Shown here: piece after piece, positions 1 to 7,188 of the stretch
Layout: every line of letters starts with the position of its first letter
Numbering within the stretch: the stretch's first letter is position 1
Assembly (NCBI GenBank): GCA_016744435.1
Contig: JADGEJ010000038.1
Coordinates: 1-35,812 of the forward strand
Source of the DNA: Lentibacter sp.
GTDB taxonomy: Bacteria; Pseudomonadota; Alphaproteobacteria; Rhodobacterales; Rhodobacteraceae
Direction of reading: 5' to 3'
DNA length: 35,812 bases
Notes under the pieces: model-generated
What the model saw: the letters and a program-made list of their open reading frames with translations, nothing else
Told to the model about the DNA's origin: nothing
The model's database searches: none
Program-made: the position numbers and the translations under genes

Positions 1-65
1 GCAAGCGAGAGTCAATCGCTGCAGTGCGGCGTCGAGTTTGCGTTTCGCTGTACAAAACGCGGCGG

Positions 66-106
66 GCGAGGGGGCTTTGCCCCCTCGCGCTCCCCCAGGA
101 TATTTC
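66..106. repeat. GC-rich hairpin plus CTCCCCCAGGATATTT tail, REP-like element
   Basis: A 10-bp perfect stem (66-75 paired with 79-88) closes on a TTT loop and is followed by CGCTCCCCCAGGATATTTC. From memory, this arrangement (GGGGGC-TTT-GCCCCC, then CTCCCCC and GATATTT) recurs between genes in many Rhodobacterales genomes, so I read it as an extragenic repeat, possibly acting as a terminator of a gene to the left. The hairpin is seen directly; the family assignment is recall and inference. The rest of 1-210 shows no convincing gene. Confidence 0.5.
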
Positions 107-210
107 TTGAAAGAAAAAGGCAGGTTTCAGCGCGCGATTGCGATCGCGGGTTTCATTTTCCTGATCCTTAGTTTAAGTTTTGCTGAAATTAACATTCGGA
201 AAATCAGAAG

Positions 211-1431
211 ATGACTCATCAAGAAACCCCCACCGTTTACGACGCAGAACCTATTCCGGCAGAAGCGCGCGCCGAGATTGACCGGTTGCTGAGCTCAGGG
301 GATTTGTTTCGCTATACTGCGCCTGAAGATGCGCCTGTTGCTTTGCTTGAACGCGAGTTTGCCGCTTTACTGGGCGCCAAATATGCGCTTGCTGTGAGCT
401 CCTGTTCAGCTGCCTTGTTTTTGTCTCTGAAGGCGCTTGGCCTGCCGCGTGATGCCCGTGTTTTGATGCCAGGGTTTACTTTTGCGGCCGTCCCCTCATC
501 AGCGGTCCATGCTGATTGCGTGCCAGTGCTTTGTGAAGTTGGTGACAACTATCGCATTGATATGAATGACTTTCAGGCCAAGCTTGATGAGACAATTTCA
601 GCGGTTATCATCTCGCACATGCGCGGCCATACCTCTGACATGGACGCGATCATGGCGCTTTGTGAGGCGCGCGACATTCCTGTTATTGAAGACGCTGCGC
701 ACTCGCTTGGCACGACTTGGCATGGCAAAAACATAGGCACGATCGGGAAAATTGGCTGTTTTTCGTTCCAGTCTTACAAGCTGGTGAACGCGGGCGAAGG
801 CGGCATCCTGATTACCAATGATGCTGATGCCGTCGCGCGCGCTGTGATCATGTCCGGCGCTTACGAGCACAATTGGCGTAAACACATGCCTGCTGGCGAC
901 AATTCACCCGAACTTGAGGCTGCATTCGCGCGCTGGCAAAACAAACTGCCACTTTACAATTTGCGCATGTCTAACTTGTCAGCAGCGGTTATTCGCCCGC
1001 AACTTAGCCACGTCGCGCGGCGAGTGCGCGACGGGCTGCGCAACCATGACTATGTTGCGAAAGCGCTTGAGCAGAGCCCATGGATCACCGTGCCGAGCAA
1101 GCTTGGGCCAGAAGAACGCGCACCGGATTCGATCCAGTTTAACCTTGTGGGGCTGGATGATGCACAGGTCCGCACCTTTGCTGAAGCCGCCGAAGACCGC
1201 GGCGTGAAAGTGCAAGTTTTCGGGCTGTCGACAGACAACGCCCGCGCCTTCTGGAACTGGCAGTTTATCCCCGGCGACGCACCAGAGCTTCCCCAAACCC
1301 GTGCCATGTTGATGCGGGCCTGTGATGCGCGCCTGCCTGCGCGCCTGACCACACCGGAGCTTGACGGGATCATCGCAGCCCTCACAGGTGCCGCCAACGA
1401 GGCCAGCGGAGCCTTGGCTAAAGCAGTTTGA
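211..1431 (+). CDS. DegT/DnrJ/EryC1/StrS-family PLP-dependent aminotransferase
   Basis: This 406-residue protein has the fold-type I layout of the DegT/StrS sugar aminotransferase family, whose members transfer an amino group from glutamate or glutamine to a keto-sugar. Seen in the sequence: IEDAAHSLG at about 159-167 (the Asp pairs with the PLP ring nitrogen), and CFSFQSYKLVNAGEGG from about 183, with Lys190 as the likely Schiff-base lysine. Length is typical of the family. No glycosyltransferase or nucleotide-sugar gene lies nearby, so the substrate cannot be named, and a role outside envelope sugar synthesis is possible. Its last 14 bases overlap the 3' end of the opposing LysR gene. No strong ribosome-binding site precedes the ATG; it is the first in-frame ATG and keeps the full N-terminal helix. 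Confidence 0.85.
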   Translation: MTHQETPTVYDAEPIPAEARAEIDRLLSSGDLFRYTAPEDAPVALLEREFAALLGAKYALAVSSCSAALFLSLKALGLPRDARVLMPGFTFAAVPSSAVHADCVPVLCEVGDNYRIDMNDFQAKLDETISAVIISHMRGHTSDMDAIMALCEARDIPVIEDAAHSLGTTWHGKNIGTIGKIGCFSFQSYKLVNAGEGGILITNDADAVARAVIMSGAYEHNWRKHMPAGDNSPELEAAFARWQNKLPLYNLRMSNLSAAVIRPQLSHVARRVRDGLRNHDYVAKALEQSPWITVPSKLGPEERAPDSIQFNLVGLDDAQVRTFAEAAEDRGVKVQVFGLSTDNARAFWNWQFIPGDAPELPQTRAMLMRACDARLPARLTTPELDGIIAALTGAANEASGALAKAV

Positions 1432-2383
1432 TCGAGCCTTCGATCTGCGGATACGTCGCAAGCGCCGGGCCAATGACAGTGTCTTGCAACACGGGGCGCA
1501 GTTTTTCGGCAACTTGCGCTGGCATGTCTTGCAGCACGCCCGCGCGCGCCGTGAGGCTTATCCGCCTTGAGAGCGGCTCAAACGGCAGTTCCATGACGTC
1601 GATCTTGAGGGCAAAACGCCGGGCGCGCATGAGCGCGAGAGGTGTGAGAATAGTCCAGCCTGTCCCCTGCCCGACCATGGCCAAAATCGCGTGATAGCTG
1701 TCGAGTTCAAAGCGGTGAGCGAGGCGCAGATTTTGGCGAGCAAGGTGGCTTGCGATCATCCTGCCCATGTAGTGGCGCGTGGTATATTGCACCAAGGGAA
1801 GCTTCTTAAGCTGTTTAAAAACATCACCTTTTTGGTCAATCGCGCCTTTGGGGGCAGCAACAACAAAACTGTCGTCAAGCAGCGGGTGCACTTCCATCCA
1901 GTCGGCAACAGCCCCCATTTCAGCCGCAACAATCACATCAACTGCGCGCGTGTCTAGCTGGTCATAGAGAAAGTGGCTGGCGCCTGTCTCGAGCAAGAAC
2001 TGACAGGTTTTCAACTCGCCTGCCATCTGGGTCAGAAGCTGCGGCGTCACATCGGCTTCAAAGTCTTCGATCATGCCGAGACGAAAGCGTGTAAGAGCCG
2101 CAAGATCTGACATCGCCAATTCGGCGCGCACATGCTCTGCTTCGTTTAGGATATTCTGCGCGCGGCGGCGAAAAATCTCGCCTGCTGGCGTCAAAAGAAC
2201 GGGCCGCGAATTGCGCTGCAGCAAAGTCACGGCCATTGCGTTTTCAAGGTTGGTCAGCTGCTGTGACACGGCAGAAGGGCTCGCTCCCAAGCGCCTTGCG
2301 GCGGCGGTGATCGAGCGCTCATCTGCTGTCGCGATGAAGACTTCCACCCCCCAAAGAGTGAGCTTTCCGGTGGCTTCAGCCAT
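1418..2383 (-). CDS. LysR-family transcriptional regulator
   Basis: This 321-residue protein has an N-terminal winged helix-turn-helix (about residues 10-70, including ADERSITAAARRLGASPSAV) and a C-terminal substrate-binding-like effector domain, the standard LysR arrangement and length. It starts 6 bases after the phaR stop codon on the same strand, so it is probably co-transcribed with phaR. Its 3' end overlaps the opposing aminotransferase gene by 14 bases. LysR proteins usually act on a divergent neighbour, but here there is none, so the target is not evident. A link to PHA metabolism rests on adjacency alone. Confidence 0.9.
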   Translation of the reverse strand: MAEATGKLTLWGVEVFIATADERSITAAARRLGASPSAVSQQLTNLENAMAVTLLQRNSRPVLLTPAGEIFRRRAQNILNEAEHVRAELAMSDLAALTRFRLGMIEDFEADVTPQLLTQMAGELKTCQFLLETGASHFLYDQLDTRAVDVIVAAEMGAVADWMEVHPLLDDSFVVAAPKGAIDQKGDVFKQLKKLPLVQYTTRHYMGRMIASHLARQNLRLAHRFELDSYHAILAMVGQGTGWTILTPLALMRARRFALKIDVMELPFEPLSRRISLTARAGVLQDMPAQVAEKLRPVLQDTVIGPALATYPQIEGSIKLL

Positions 2384-2389
2384 ATAGGC

Positions 2390-2953
2390 TTACTTGCCTA
2401 AGGTGCTGAGTTTGGCTTGAAGCGCGGCCAGCTCGGCTTTGATCTCATCAAGGCCTTCATCTTGAGGTTCGGGCATTGGCTCTTGCTCGGGCTCGGGCGT
2501 GGTGGCTTCTTTCGCCTTGCCCGCGACGCCGCCTGTCATCACATTCAAGAAGGCTTGCTGTTGGGCTTTCATCGCATCAAAACCCGGCACAGTGCTCATC
2601 GGGTTGACCATGTTTTCCATGACCTTCGATTGCCCGTCGCGCAACATGTCAAAGCTGGCTTGCAAAAACTGCGGCATAAAACCCGTGGCTTGGTTGGTAT
2701 AGCTGCGCACAATGTCGTTGAGCACAGGCACAGGCAGCATGCTTTCGCCGCGGCTCTCGTGCTCGGCAATGATTTGCAGTAAATACTGGCGCGTCAGGTC
2801 GTCGCCGCTTTTCAGATCAACGATCTGCACTTCGCGACCATCCCGAATAAACGCCGCAATGTCGTCAAGTGTCACGTAGTCGCTTGTCTCGGTGTTGTAG
2901 AGCCTGCGGCTTGCATAACGTTTGATCAGCAGTGACTTGTCGGCTTCAGACAT
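2390..2953 (-). CDS. phaR: PHA synthesis repressor PhaR
   Basis: PhaR senses PHA granules: it represses phasin and its own gene until nascent polymer titrates it away. The 187-residue protein begins with the conserved PHB/PHA accumulation-regulator DNA-binding domain (about 8-65: LLIKRYASRRLYNTETSDYV onward). A second conserved part follows (about 75-125: PVLNDIVRSYTNQATGFMPQ), then a Pro/Glu-rich linker and a short C-terminal helix. The start codon is preceded by GGGAGGAGA at good spacing. It lies downstream of phaC and phaP on the same strand. Its upstream region holds a 12-bp TGC-rich palindrome at 2988-2999 that may be an autoregulatory operator. Confidence 0.95.
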   Translation of the reverse strand: MSEADKSLLIKRYASRRLYNTETSDYVTLDDIAAFIRDGREVQIVDLKSGDDLTRQYLLQIIAEHESRGESMLPVPVLNDIVRSYTNQATGFMPQFLQASFDMLRDGQSKVMENMVNPMSTVPGFDAMKAQQQAFLNVMTGGVAGKAKEATTPEPEQEPMPEPQDEGLDEIKAELAALQAKLSTLGK

Positions 2954-2987
2954 TGGGGTCTCCTCCCGGAAAATGCAGCCCTAAACG

Positions 2988-2999
2988 TGCAGCGCTGCA
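2988..2999. promoter_or_regulatory. TGC-rich palindrome upstream of phaR, candidate PhaR operator
   Basis: TGCAGCGCTGCA is a perfect 12-bp palindrome 35 bases upstream of the phaR start. Paracoccus denitrificans PhaR is known to bind TGC-rich sites related to CTGC-N3-GCAG, and related sites occur upstream of phaP and phaC here. Autoregulation is an inference. Confidence 0.5.
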
Positions 3000-3020
3000 G
3001 CATACCTTAAGTGAGGTCTG

Positions 3021-3057
3021 CGCAAAAAGAAAGAGCGGGCCTGAACAGACCCGCTCC
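3021..3057 (-). terminator. Rho-independent terminator of phaP
   Basis: GAGCGGG (3033-3039) pairs with CCCGCTC (3050-3056), with an inner CTG/CAG extension and a small loop. Read leftward, the stem is followed by a T-rich run (TTTCTTTTTGCG). It lies about 60 bases past the phasin stop and before the phaR control region, so it should insulate the abundant phasin transcript from phaR. Confidence 0.75.
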
Positions 3058-3113
3058 TAGCTGACGTTCTTTAAAAGGGAGGAGAAAAAGAACGCTCACT
3101 GTAGTTCTTTAGC

Positions 3114-3560
3114 TTACTTAGCAGCTGTTGCTTTCTTGGCTGCTTTTGTAACTTCGTCAGTCGCTTTTTTAACAGCTGTTTGAGCTTCTTCTGAAGCTTC
3201 TTTGCCGGCTGCCATCATCAGTTCAACGGTTTCCATTTGAACTTTTTTCGCAACTTCGGCGAAGGCTGCCATGTTTTCGGCGGCAACTTCAGCTTGGGCT
3301 GAGGCGAAGTCTGTCATCGCTTTTGCGTAGTCAGCTGGCTCGGCTTTGGCTTTTGACATGTCTGTCAGTTTTGCAAGCGTGTCTGTGGCCCACTTGCCTG
3401 AGATAGTGGCTGATTTTTCAGCAGCTTCGACAGCAACGTTTGAGAATTTTTCGCCAAGCTCGGCTTGGTTTTTGAACGCGCCGTCAAAGGCTTTCGTGTC
3501 TACTGGGAATGCGCCCATCATCTCTTTGAGTGTCGCTGTGAAATCTGTTGCGTTTGTCAT
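3114..3560 (-). CDS. phaP: Phasin, PHA granule surface protein
   Basis: Phasins coat PHA granules in the cytoplasm and control their number and size. The 148-residue product is almost entirely amphipathic helix, rich in Ala, Lys, Glu and Met, and fits the Phasin_2 type (FTATLKEMMGAFPVDTKAF near the start, a Lys/Ala-rich tail ending KAAKKATAAK). I chose the ATG at 3560 because AAGGA lies 8 bases upstream and MTNATDF is a normal phasin start. An in-frame ATG further upstream (3641) would add residues that run through the promoter. It has its own promoter with an embedded PhaR-type site, and a strong terminator follows. Confidence 0.92.
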   Translation of the reverse strand: MTNATDFTATLKEMMGAFPVDTKAFDGAFKNQAELGEKFSNVAVEAAEKSATISGKWATDTLAKLTDMSKAKAEPADYAKAMTDFASAQAEVAAENMAAFAEVAKKVQMETVELMMAAGKEASEEAQTAVKKATDEVTKAAKKATAAK

Positions 3561-3617
3561 GTGATCAATCCTTGGGTTGCGGCGGCAAAGGCCTGTTTGT
3601 TTACTGCGTCTGCAAAC

Positions 3618-3646
3618 CTTATACATGCTGCAGTGCGGCATGGCAA
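3618..3646 (-). promoter_or_regulatory. phaP promoter with embedded PhaR-type operator
   Basis: Read leftward, TTGCCA (3641-3646) and TATAAG (3618-3623) are separated by exactly 17 bases, a near-ideal sigma70 promoter. The spacer contains CTGCAGTGCGG (plus strand, 3628-3638), a one-mismatch form of the PhaR consensus CTGC-N3-GCAG. Repressor bound here would block RNA polymerase directly. Confidence 0.65.
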
Positions 3647-3655
3647 GTTTTTATT

Positions 3656-3666
3656 CTGCACTGCAG
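3656..3666. promoter_or_regulatory. CTGC-N3-GCAG site upstream of phaP
   Basis: CTGCACTGCAG matches the Paracoccus PhaR consensus CTGC-N3-GCAG exactly. It lies 10 bases upstream of the phaP -35 element, adjacent to the spacer site, so cooperative binding is possible. Confidence 0.6.
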
Positions 3667-3721
3667 CATTCGCGGCAAATAGGACTCAAGACTTTGATTT
3701 TTATAGGTAAATTAGACCATG

Positions 3722-3732
3722 CTGCGTCGCAG
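3722..3732. promoter_or_regulatory. Second exact CTGC-N3-GCAG site between phaC and phaP
   Basis: CTGCGTCGCAG matches the consensus and is extended by one pair to the odd palindrome GCTGCGTCGCAGC (3721-3733). It lies about 76 bases upstream of the phaP -35 element and could form a repression loop with the nearer sites. It could also be a chance stem. Confidence 0.45.
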
Positions 3733-3773
3733 CGTTTTGCACTCGCAGAAAGACATCCGCGCCAGAGCAACAG

Positions 3774-3794
3774 AAACCCTGCTTTCACAGGGTT
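3774..3794 (-). terminator. phaC terminator hairpin
   Basis: AAACCCTG (3774-3781) pairs with CAGGGTTT (3787-3794) across a 5-base loop, starting only 8 bases past the phaC stop. Read leftward, the right arm of the stem ends in TTT, giving a short U tract. Strength is probably moderate. Confidence 0.55.
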
Positions 3795-3802
3795 TTCGCG
3801 AC

Positions 3803-5596
3803 TCACATCTCTGGTTTGAGCGTTACATAGGTGCCAGGTGCATCGCAAAGCGCTTCATAGCCCGCGTCTCCCGGGGTGCGCGCCGGAACCATCTTTGCGG
3901 AGCGCTTGTTGAGCCAGCTCTCCCAACGCGGCCACCAAGAGCCCTCGTTAAACGTGGCCCCTGCCATCCATCCGTCAGCGGCTTGTGACAAATCACCATT
4001 CGTGTAGTGGCCGTACTTCTTTTTGCTCGGTGGGTTCACCACGCCCGCAATGTGGCCCGACTGGCTGACAACAAAGGTCCTGTCCTTCGCTCCCGTCTGG
4101 GTAAAGCCGCGGTAGCAGTCTTTCCACGCGGCGATATGGTCGGTCTCGCAGGTGATCGAGAACAGCGGGACCGTCACATCTTTGATATGCAGCGTCTCAC
4201 CCAGCATTTCATAGCCCGTGCTGACGAACTCGTTTTTCTGGCAAAGCCCGCGCAGATAATCCATCACCATCGTGCCCGGCAGGTTGGTGCTGTCACCATT
4301 CCAGAACAGCAAGTCAAAGGCTGGTGGCGTCTCGCCCATCATGTAGCTTTTGATAGCAGGGCCGTAGACCAAGTCGTTAGAGCGCAAAAAGCTCATGGTG
4401 CGTGACATGATAACGGAACGCAGCACGCCGTGCTTGCTCACCTCTTCTGCGATGCCATCAACAAAGTCATCCTGCAGGAAGGGCGTAAACTCGCCCTGCT
4501 CGCTGAAATCGGTCAGAGCCGTGAAGAACGTCGCCGACTTGATCGACTTGTCGCCCTTGGCCTTCATATAGGCCAGCGTCATGTGCAGCGTCGTGCCGGC
4601 AATACAATAGCCGACAGCGTTAACTTGCTTCTCACCGGTGATGTCTTTGACAACGCGCACCGCCTCGAGCATGCCGTTTTCAACATAGTCACTCATGCCA
4701 AAGCGGCCTTCGGCGCGGCCAGGGTTGCGCCAGCTGACCACAAACAGAGTATAGCCCTGCTCGGTGATCCACTTGATCAAGCTGTTTTGCTCTTTCAGAT
4801 CGAGGATATAGAACTTGTTGATCCACGGCGGGAAGATGATCAGCGGCGTCGCATGCACTTCTTCTGTCTGCGGCGCATACTGAATAAGCTCGATCAGATC
4901 GTTGCGAAACACCACCTTGCCCTCAGACGTGCCCACATTGCGGCCCAACTCGAACGCGCTCTCATCGGCCAGTCGCACCAGCATCTCGCCATTGTTGGCT
5001 TCGATATCCGCAACAAGGTTCTCCAGCCCCAACACAAGCGACTCGCCCTCTGTCTGCACGGCTTTCTCCAGCGCATCAGGGTTGGTGCCCAAAAAGTTGG
5101 TCGGTGCCAGCATGTCGATAATCTGGTCAGAAAAGAACTTCAGCCGCTGCTTATCTTTGGGGCCAAGATCATCCACATCGTCAACAGCTGTGCGCAAAGC
5201 CTCCGCGTTGATCACATATTGCTGCTTTACGTAGTTGAAGTAAGGGTTGGTCTGCCACAGTGGGTTTGAGAACCGCTTGTCCTTTGGGGCCCGATCTTCC
5301 GGCGCTTTAAAGCCTTCTTCTACATAGGCTTTCTGTGCTTCCATAAAGTGGCTGACGGATTTACCCCAATACTCCAACTGCTTCTCATATATGCGCTGCG
5401 GATTCTCCAGCATTTCAGACCAGTAATTCGCCACGGCATGCTGAAACAGCTCCGGATTCGGAGAACTCAGCGTCGGATTCACAGGCTTTCGCACCTCGAG
5501 AGCCGCCATCAAACGCGCTGATAAGGCCTCAACTCGCGCCAAATTGGCCTTCATTTTATCAAGATTTTCACCTGCGACATCATCGGTTGTTGTCAT
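3803..5596 (-). CDS. phaC: Class I polyhydroxyalkanoate synthase PhaC
   Basis: PhaC polymerises (R)-3-hydroxyacyl-CoA into PHA at the granule surface. The 597-residue length is normal for class I enzymes, which act without a PhaE or PhaR synthase subunit. A PhaC N-terminal domain (about 45-230) precedes the alpha/beta-hydrolase catalytic domain. The lipase-like box is GYCIAGTT with catalytic Cys331; Asp486 (ETDHIAAW) and His515 (SGHIAGVVNPP) complete the triad. AGGGGA precedes the ATG at suitable spacing. It is divergent from phaZ and upstream of phaP and phaR; the phaC-phaZ gap holds two PhaR-like sites. A terminator after the stop separates it from phaP. Confidence 0.97.
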   Translation of the reverse strand: MTTTDDVAGENLDKMKANLARVEALSARLMAALEVRKPVNPTLSSPNPELFQHAVANYWSEMLENPQRIYEKQLEYWGKSVSHFMEAQKAYVEEGFKAPEDRAPKDKRFSNPLWQTNPYFNYVKQQYVINAEALRTAVDDVDDLGPKDKQRLKFFSDQIIDMLAPTNFLGTNPDALEKAVQTEGESLVLGLENLVADIEANNGEMLVRLADESAFELGRNVGTSEGKVVFRNDLIELIQYAPQTEEVHATPLIIFPPWINKFYILDLKEQNSLIKWITEQGYTLFVVSWRNPGRAEGRFGMSDYVENGMLEAVRVVKDITGEKQVNAVGYCIAGTTLHMTLAYMKAKGDKSIKSATFFTALTDFSEQGEFTPFLQDDFVDGIAEEVSKHGVLRSVIMSRTMSFLRSNDLVYGPAIKSYMMGETPPAFDLLFWNGDSTNLPGTMVMDYLRGLCQKNEFVSTGYEMLGETLHIKDVTVPLFSITCETDHIAAWKDCYRGFTQTGAKDRTFVVSQSGHIAGVVNPPSKKKYGHYTNGDLSQAADGWMAGATFNEGSWWPRWESWLNKRSAKMVPARTPGDAGYEALCDAPGTYVTLKPEM

Positions 5597-5621
5597 CTTA
5601 ATAAATTTCCCCTAGCTTTTT

Positions 5622-5649
5622 CTGCAATGCGGCATAAACTGCGTTGCAA
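5622..5649. promoter_or_regulatory. Paired PhaR-type sites in the phaC-phaZ divergent region
   Basis: CTGCAATGCGG (5622-5632) and CTGCGTTGCAA (5639-5649) each match CTGC-N3-GCAG with one mismatch and lie 17 bases apart, close to 1.6 helical turns. The first, extended to CTGCAATGCGGCAT, is identical at 13 of 14 positions to the site inside the phaP promoter. This suggests PhaR also controls polymer synthesis and breakdown. Confidence 0.5.
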
Positions 5650-5712
5650 TTGTTTTACGTTACGATGCGACTTACCTTAGGTAAGCGCAACTCTTTGATC
5701 AAGGACGCTCAC

Positions 5713-6996
5713 ATGCGCTATATGGCAAGCTACGATTGGATGGAGACACTCCGCAATACCAACCAGTGGCTCGGAGCGACTGCGCTCTCGATGGCATCCT
5801 ACCCCGCTTTTGCGATGGTGCCAAACCCTGCCTTAGACTGGATGGCCGCTTGGGGCGAAGTGACGGAACGTAGCTTCCAACGCATGACAGCCAAACCCGA
5901 CTGGGGCATCGACACATTCACATGCAACGATGGCCGCGACCACATTGTGACGGTTGACCATGTTGTTGAGCGCCCGTTCGGCGATCTGCTGCACTTCAAC
6001 GTAAATGGCCGCGAAACCGCCGAGCGCAAAGTTCTTATCGTCGCGCCGATGTCTGGCCACTACGCAACTTTGCTGCGTTCAACCGTCAAAAGCCTGATCA
6101 AGGACTGCGAAGTCTACATCACAGACTGGCACAATGCGCGCGACATTCCGGTGTCGGAAGGTAAGTTTGATGTGGAAGACTACACGCTATACCTCGTTGA
6201 TTTCATGCGCGAACTTGGCCCCGACACGCATGTTATTGCGATCTGCCAGCCAGCGCCCCTGACGCTTGCCGCAACCGCCTATCTCGCAGAGCAAGACCCC
6301 GACGCGCAGCCGCGCTCACTCACGCTCATCGGCGGCCCGATCGACCCAGACGCAACGCCAACAGAAGTCACTGACTTTGGCTCGCGCGTCTCTATGAACC
6401 AGCTTCAAGAGACGATGATCCAACGTGTTGGCTTCCAGCACAAAGGCGTTGGCCGCAAGGTTTACCCGGGCTTGTTGCAACTGTCGTCCTTCATCTCGAT
6501 GAACTCGGAGACACACGCAAAAGCCTTCCAAGACCAGATCGCGCGTGTTGCAAAAGGCGAAGCCTCAGAGCACGACAAGCACAACAAGTTCTACGACGAA
6601 TACCTCGCCGTGATGGACATGACCGCCGAATTCTACCTCTCGACAGTTGAGCGCATCTTCAAAAACGGCGAGATCGCCAAGAACGAATTTGTTGTAGACG
6701 GCCACAAGGTCGATATCGGCGCAATCACAACCGTCGCAGTGAAAACCGTCGAAGGCGAGAACGACGATATTTCGGCCCCCGGCCAATGTATCGCCGCGCT
6801 TGATCTTTGCACGGGCCTGCCGGACAGTAAAAAGGCCTCACACGTTGAGCCCGGTGCTGGCCACTACGGTATTTTCGCAGGCAAAAGCTGGCGCAACAAC
6901 ATCCGCCCGCTCGTGCTCGAGTTTATCGACGCCAACTCAGGCGCGCCTGCAAAACCGAAGAAGGGCAAAAAAGCCGCGAACACCAACGCTGCTTAA
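5713..6996 (+). CDS. phaZ: Intracellular PHA depolymerase PhaZ
   Basis: PhaZ breaks down native intracellular PHA granules when carbon is short. The 427-residue protein belongs to the PhaZa1 type that uses a cysteine nucleophile. Seen: ICQPAPL with Cys178, Asp351 or Asp352 (GENDDISAPGQC) and His384 (GAGHYGIF). This matches, in spacing and order, the Cys183/Asp355/His388 triad reported for Ralstonia PhaZa1. I start at MRYMASYDWM because AAGGA lies 7 bases upstream; an ATG at 5644 is in frame but has no such site and would place the PhaR sites inside the leader. The C terminus is Lys/Ala-rich. It is divergent from phaC. Confidence 0.95.
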   Translation: MRYMASYDWMETLRNTNQWLGATALSMASYPAFAMVPNPALDWMAAWGEVTERSFQRMTAKPDWGIDTFTCNDGRDHIVTVDHVVERPFGDLLHFNVNGRETAERKVLIVAPMSGHYATLLRSTVKSLIKDCEVYITDWHNARDIPVSEGKFDVEDYTLYLVDFMRELGPDTHVIAICQPAPLTLAATAYLAEQDPDAQPRSLTLIGGPIDPDATPTEVTDFGSRVSMNQLQETMIQRVGFQHKGVGRKVYPGLLQLSSFISMNSETHAKAFQDQIARVAKGEASEHDKHNKFYDEYLAVMDMTAEFYLSTVERIFKNGEIAKNEFVVDGHKVDIGAITTVAVKTVEGENDDISAPGQCIAALDLCTGLPDSKKASHVEPGAGHYGIFAGKSWRNNIRPLVLEFIDANSGAPAKPKKGKKAANTNAA

Positions 6997-7003
6997 GGCA
7001 AAT

Positions 7004-7141
7004 CTAAAGCCAAAGCCATTCAACGATCCACAAGACACAGCCTACGGGCAGCGCAACGGTTATCGCCAACAGCGCTGCCCCAATGGGCGTCAAAGTGACG
7101 GGTGCTATCGTCTGCCCGAAAACGGTTTTTCCTACTTTCAT
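7004..7141 (-). CDS. Possible small single-pass membrane protein (45 aa)
   Basis: An open frame of 45 residues (begins MKVGKTVFGQ, ends VLWIVEWLWL) lies just past phaZ and converges with it (7 bases apart). It has a basic N terminus, a continuous hydrophobic stretch at about 17-41 and an aromatic, Trp-rich end, all typical of a small inner-membrane protein. I do not recognise a family. The ribosome-binding site is weak (GAG about 6 bases upstream). It would otherwise fill an empty gap between phaZ and the next gene. It could be spurious. Confidence 0.4.
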   Translation of the reverse strand: MKVGKTVFGQTIAPVTLTPIGAALLAITVALPVGCVLWIVEWLWL

Positions 7142-7188
7142 AGGTACTCATTAACCATGAATTAGGTTTCATTTGGCTTAACAAGCTC

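Noticed and set aside
2-214. A frame open from the left edge to a stop overlapping the DegT-type ATG (ATGA), with a basic plus hydrophobic final part.
   Set aside because: It has no ATG start, runs straight through the REP-like hairpin at 66-88, and its middle part reads as low-complexity Gly/Pro/Arg. The 4-base overlap is suggestive, but a real gene is not supported without sequence further left.
4430-5269. A 279-residue frame antisense to phaC, the longest of many frames opposite real genes.
   Set aside because: It lies wholly within phaC on the other strand, has His/Arg/Gln-rich composition typical of an antisense shadow, and shows no family motif.
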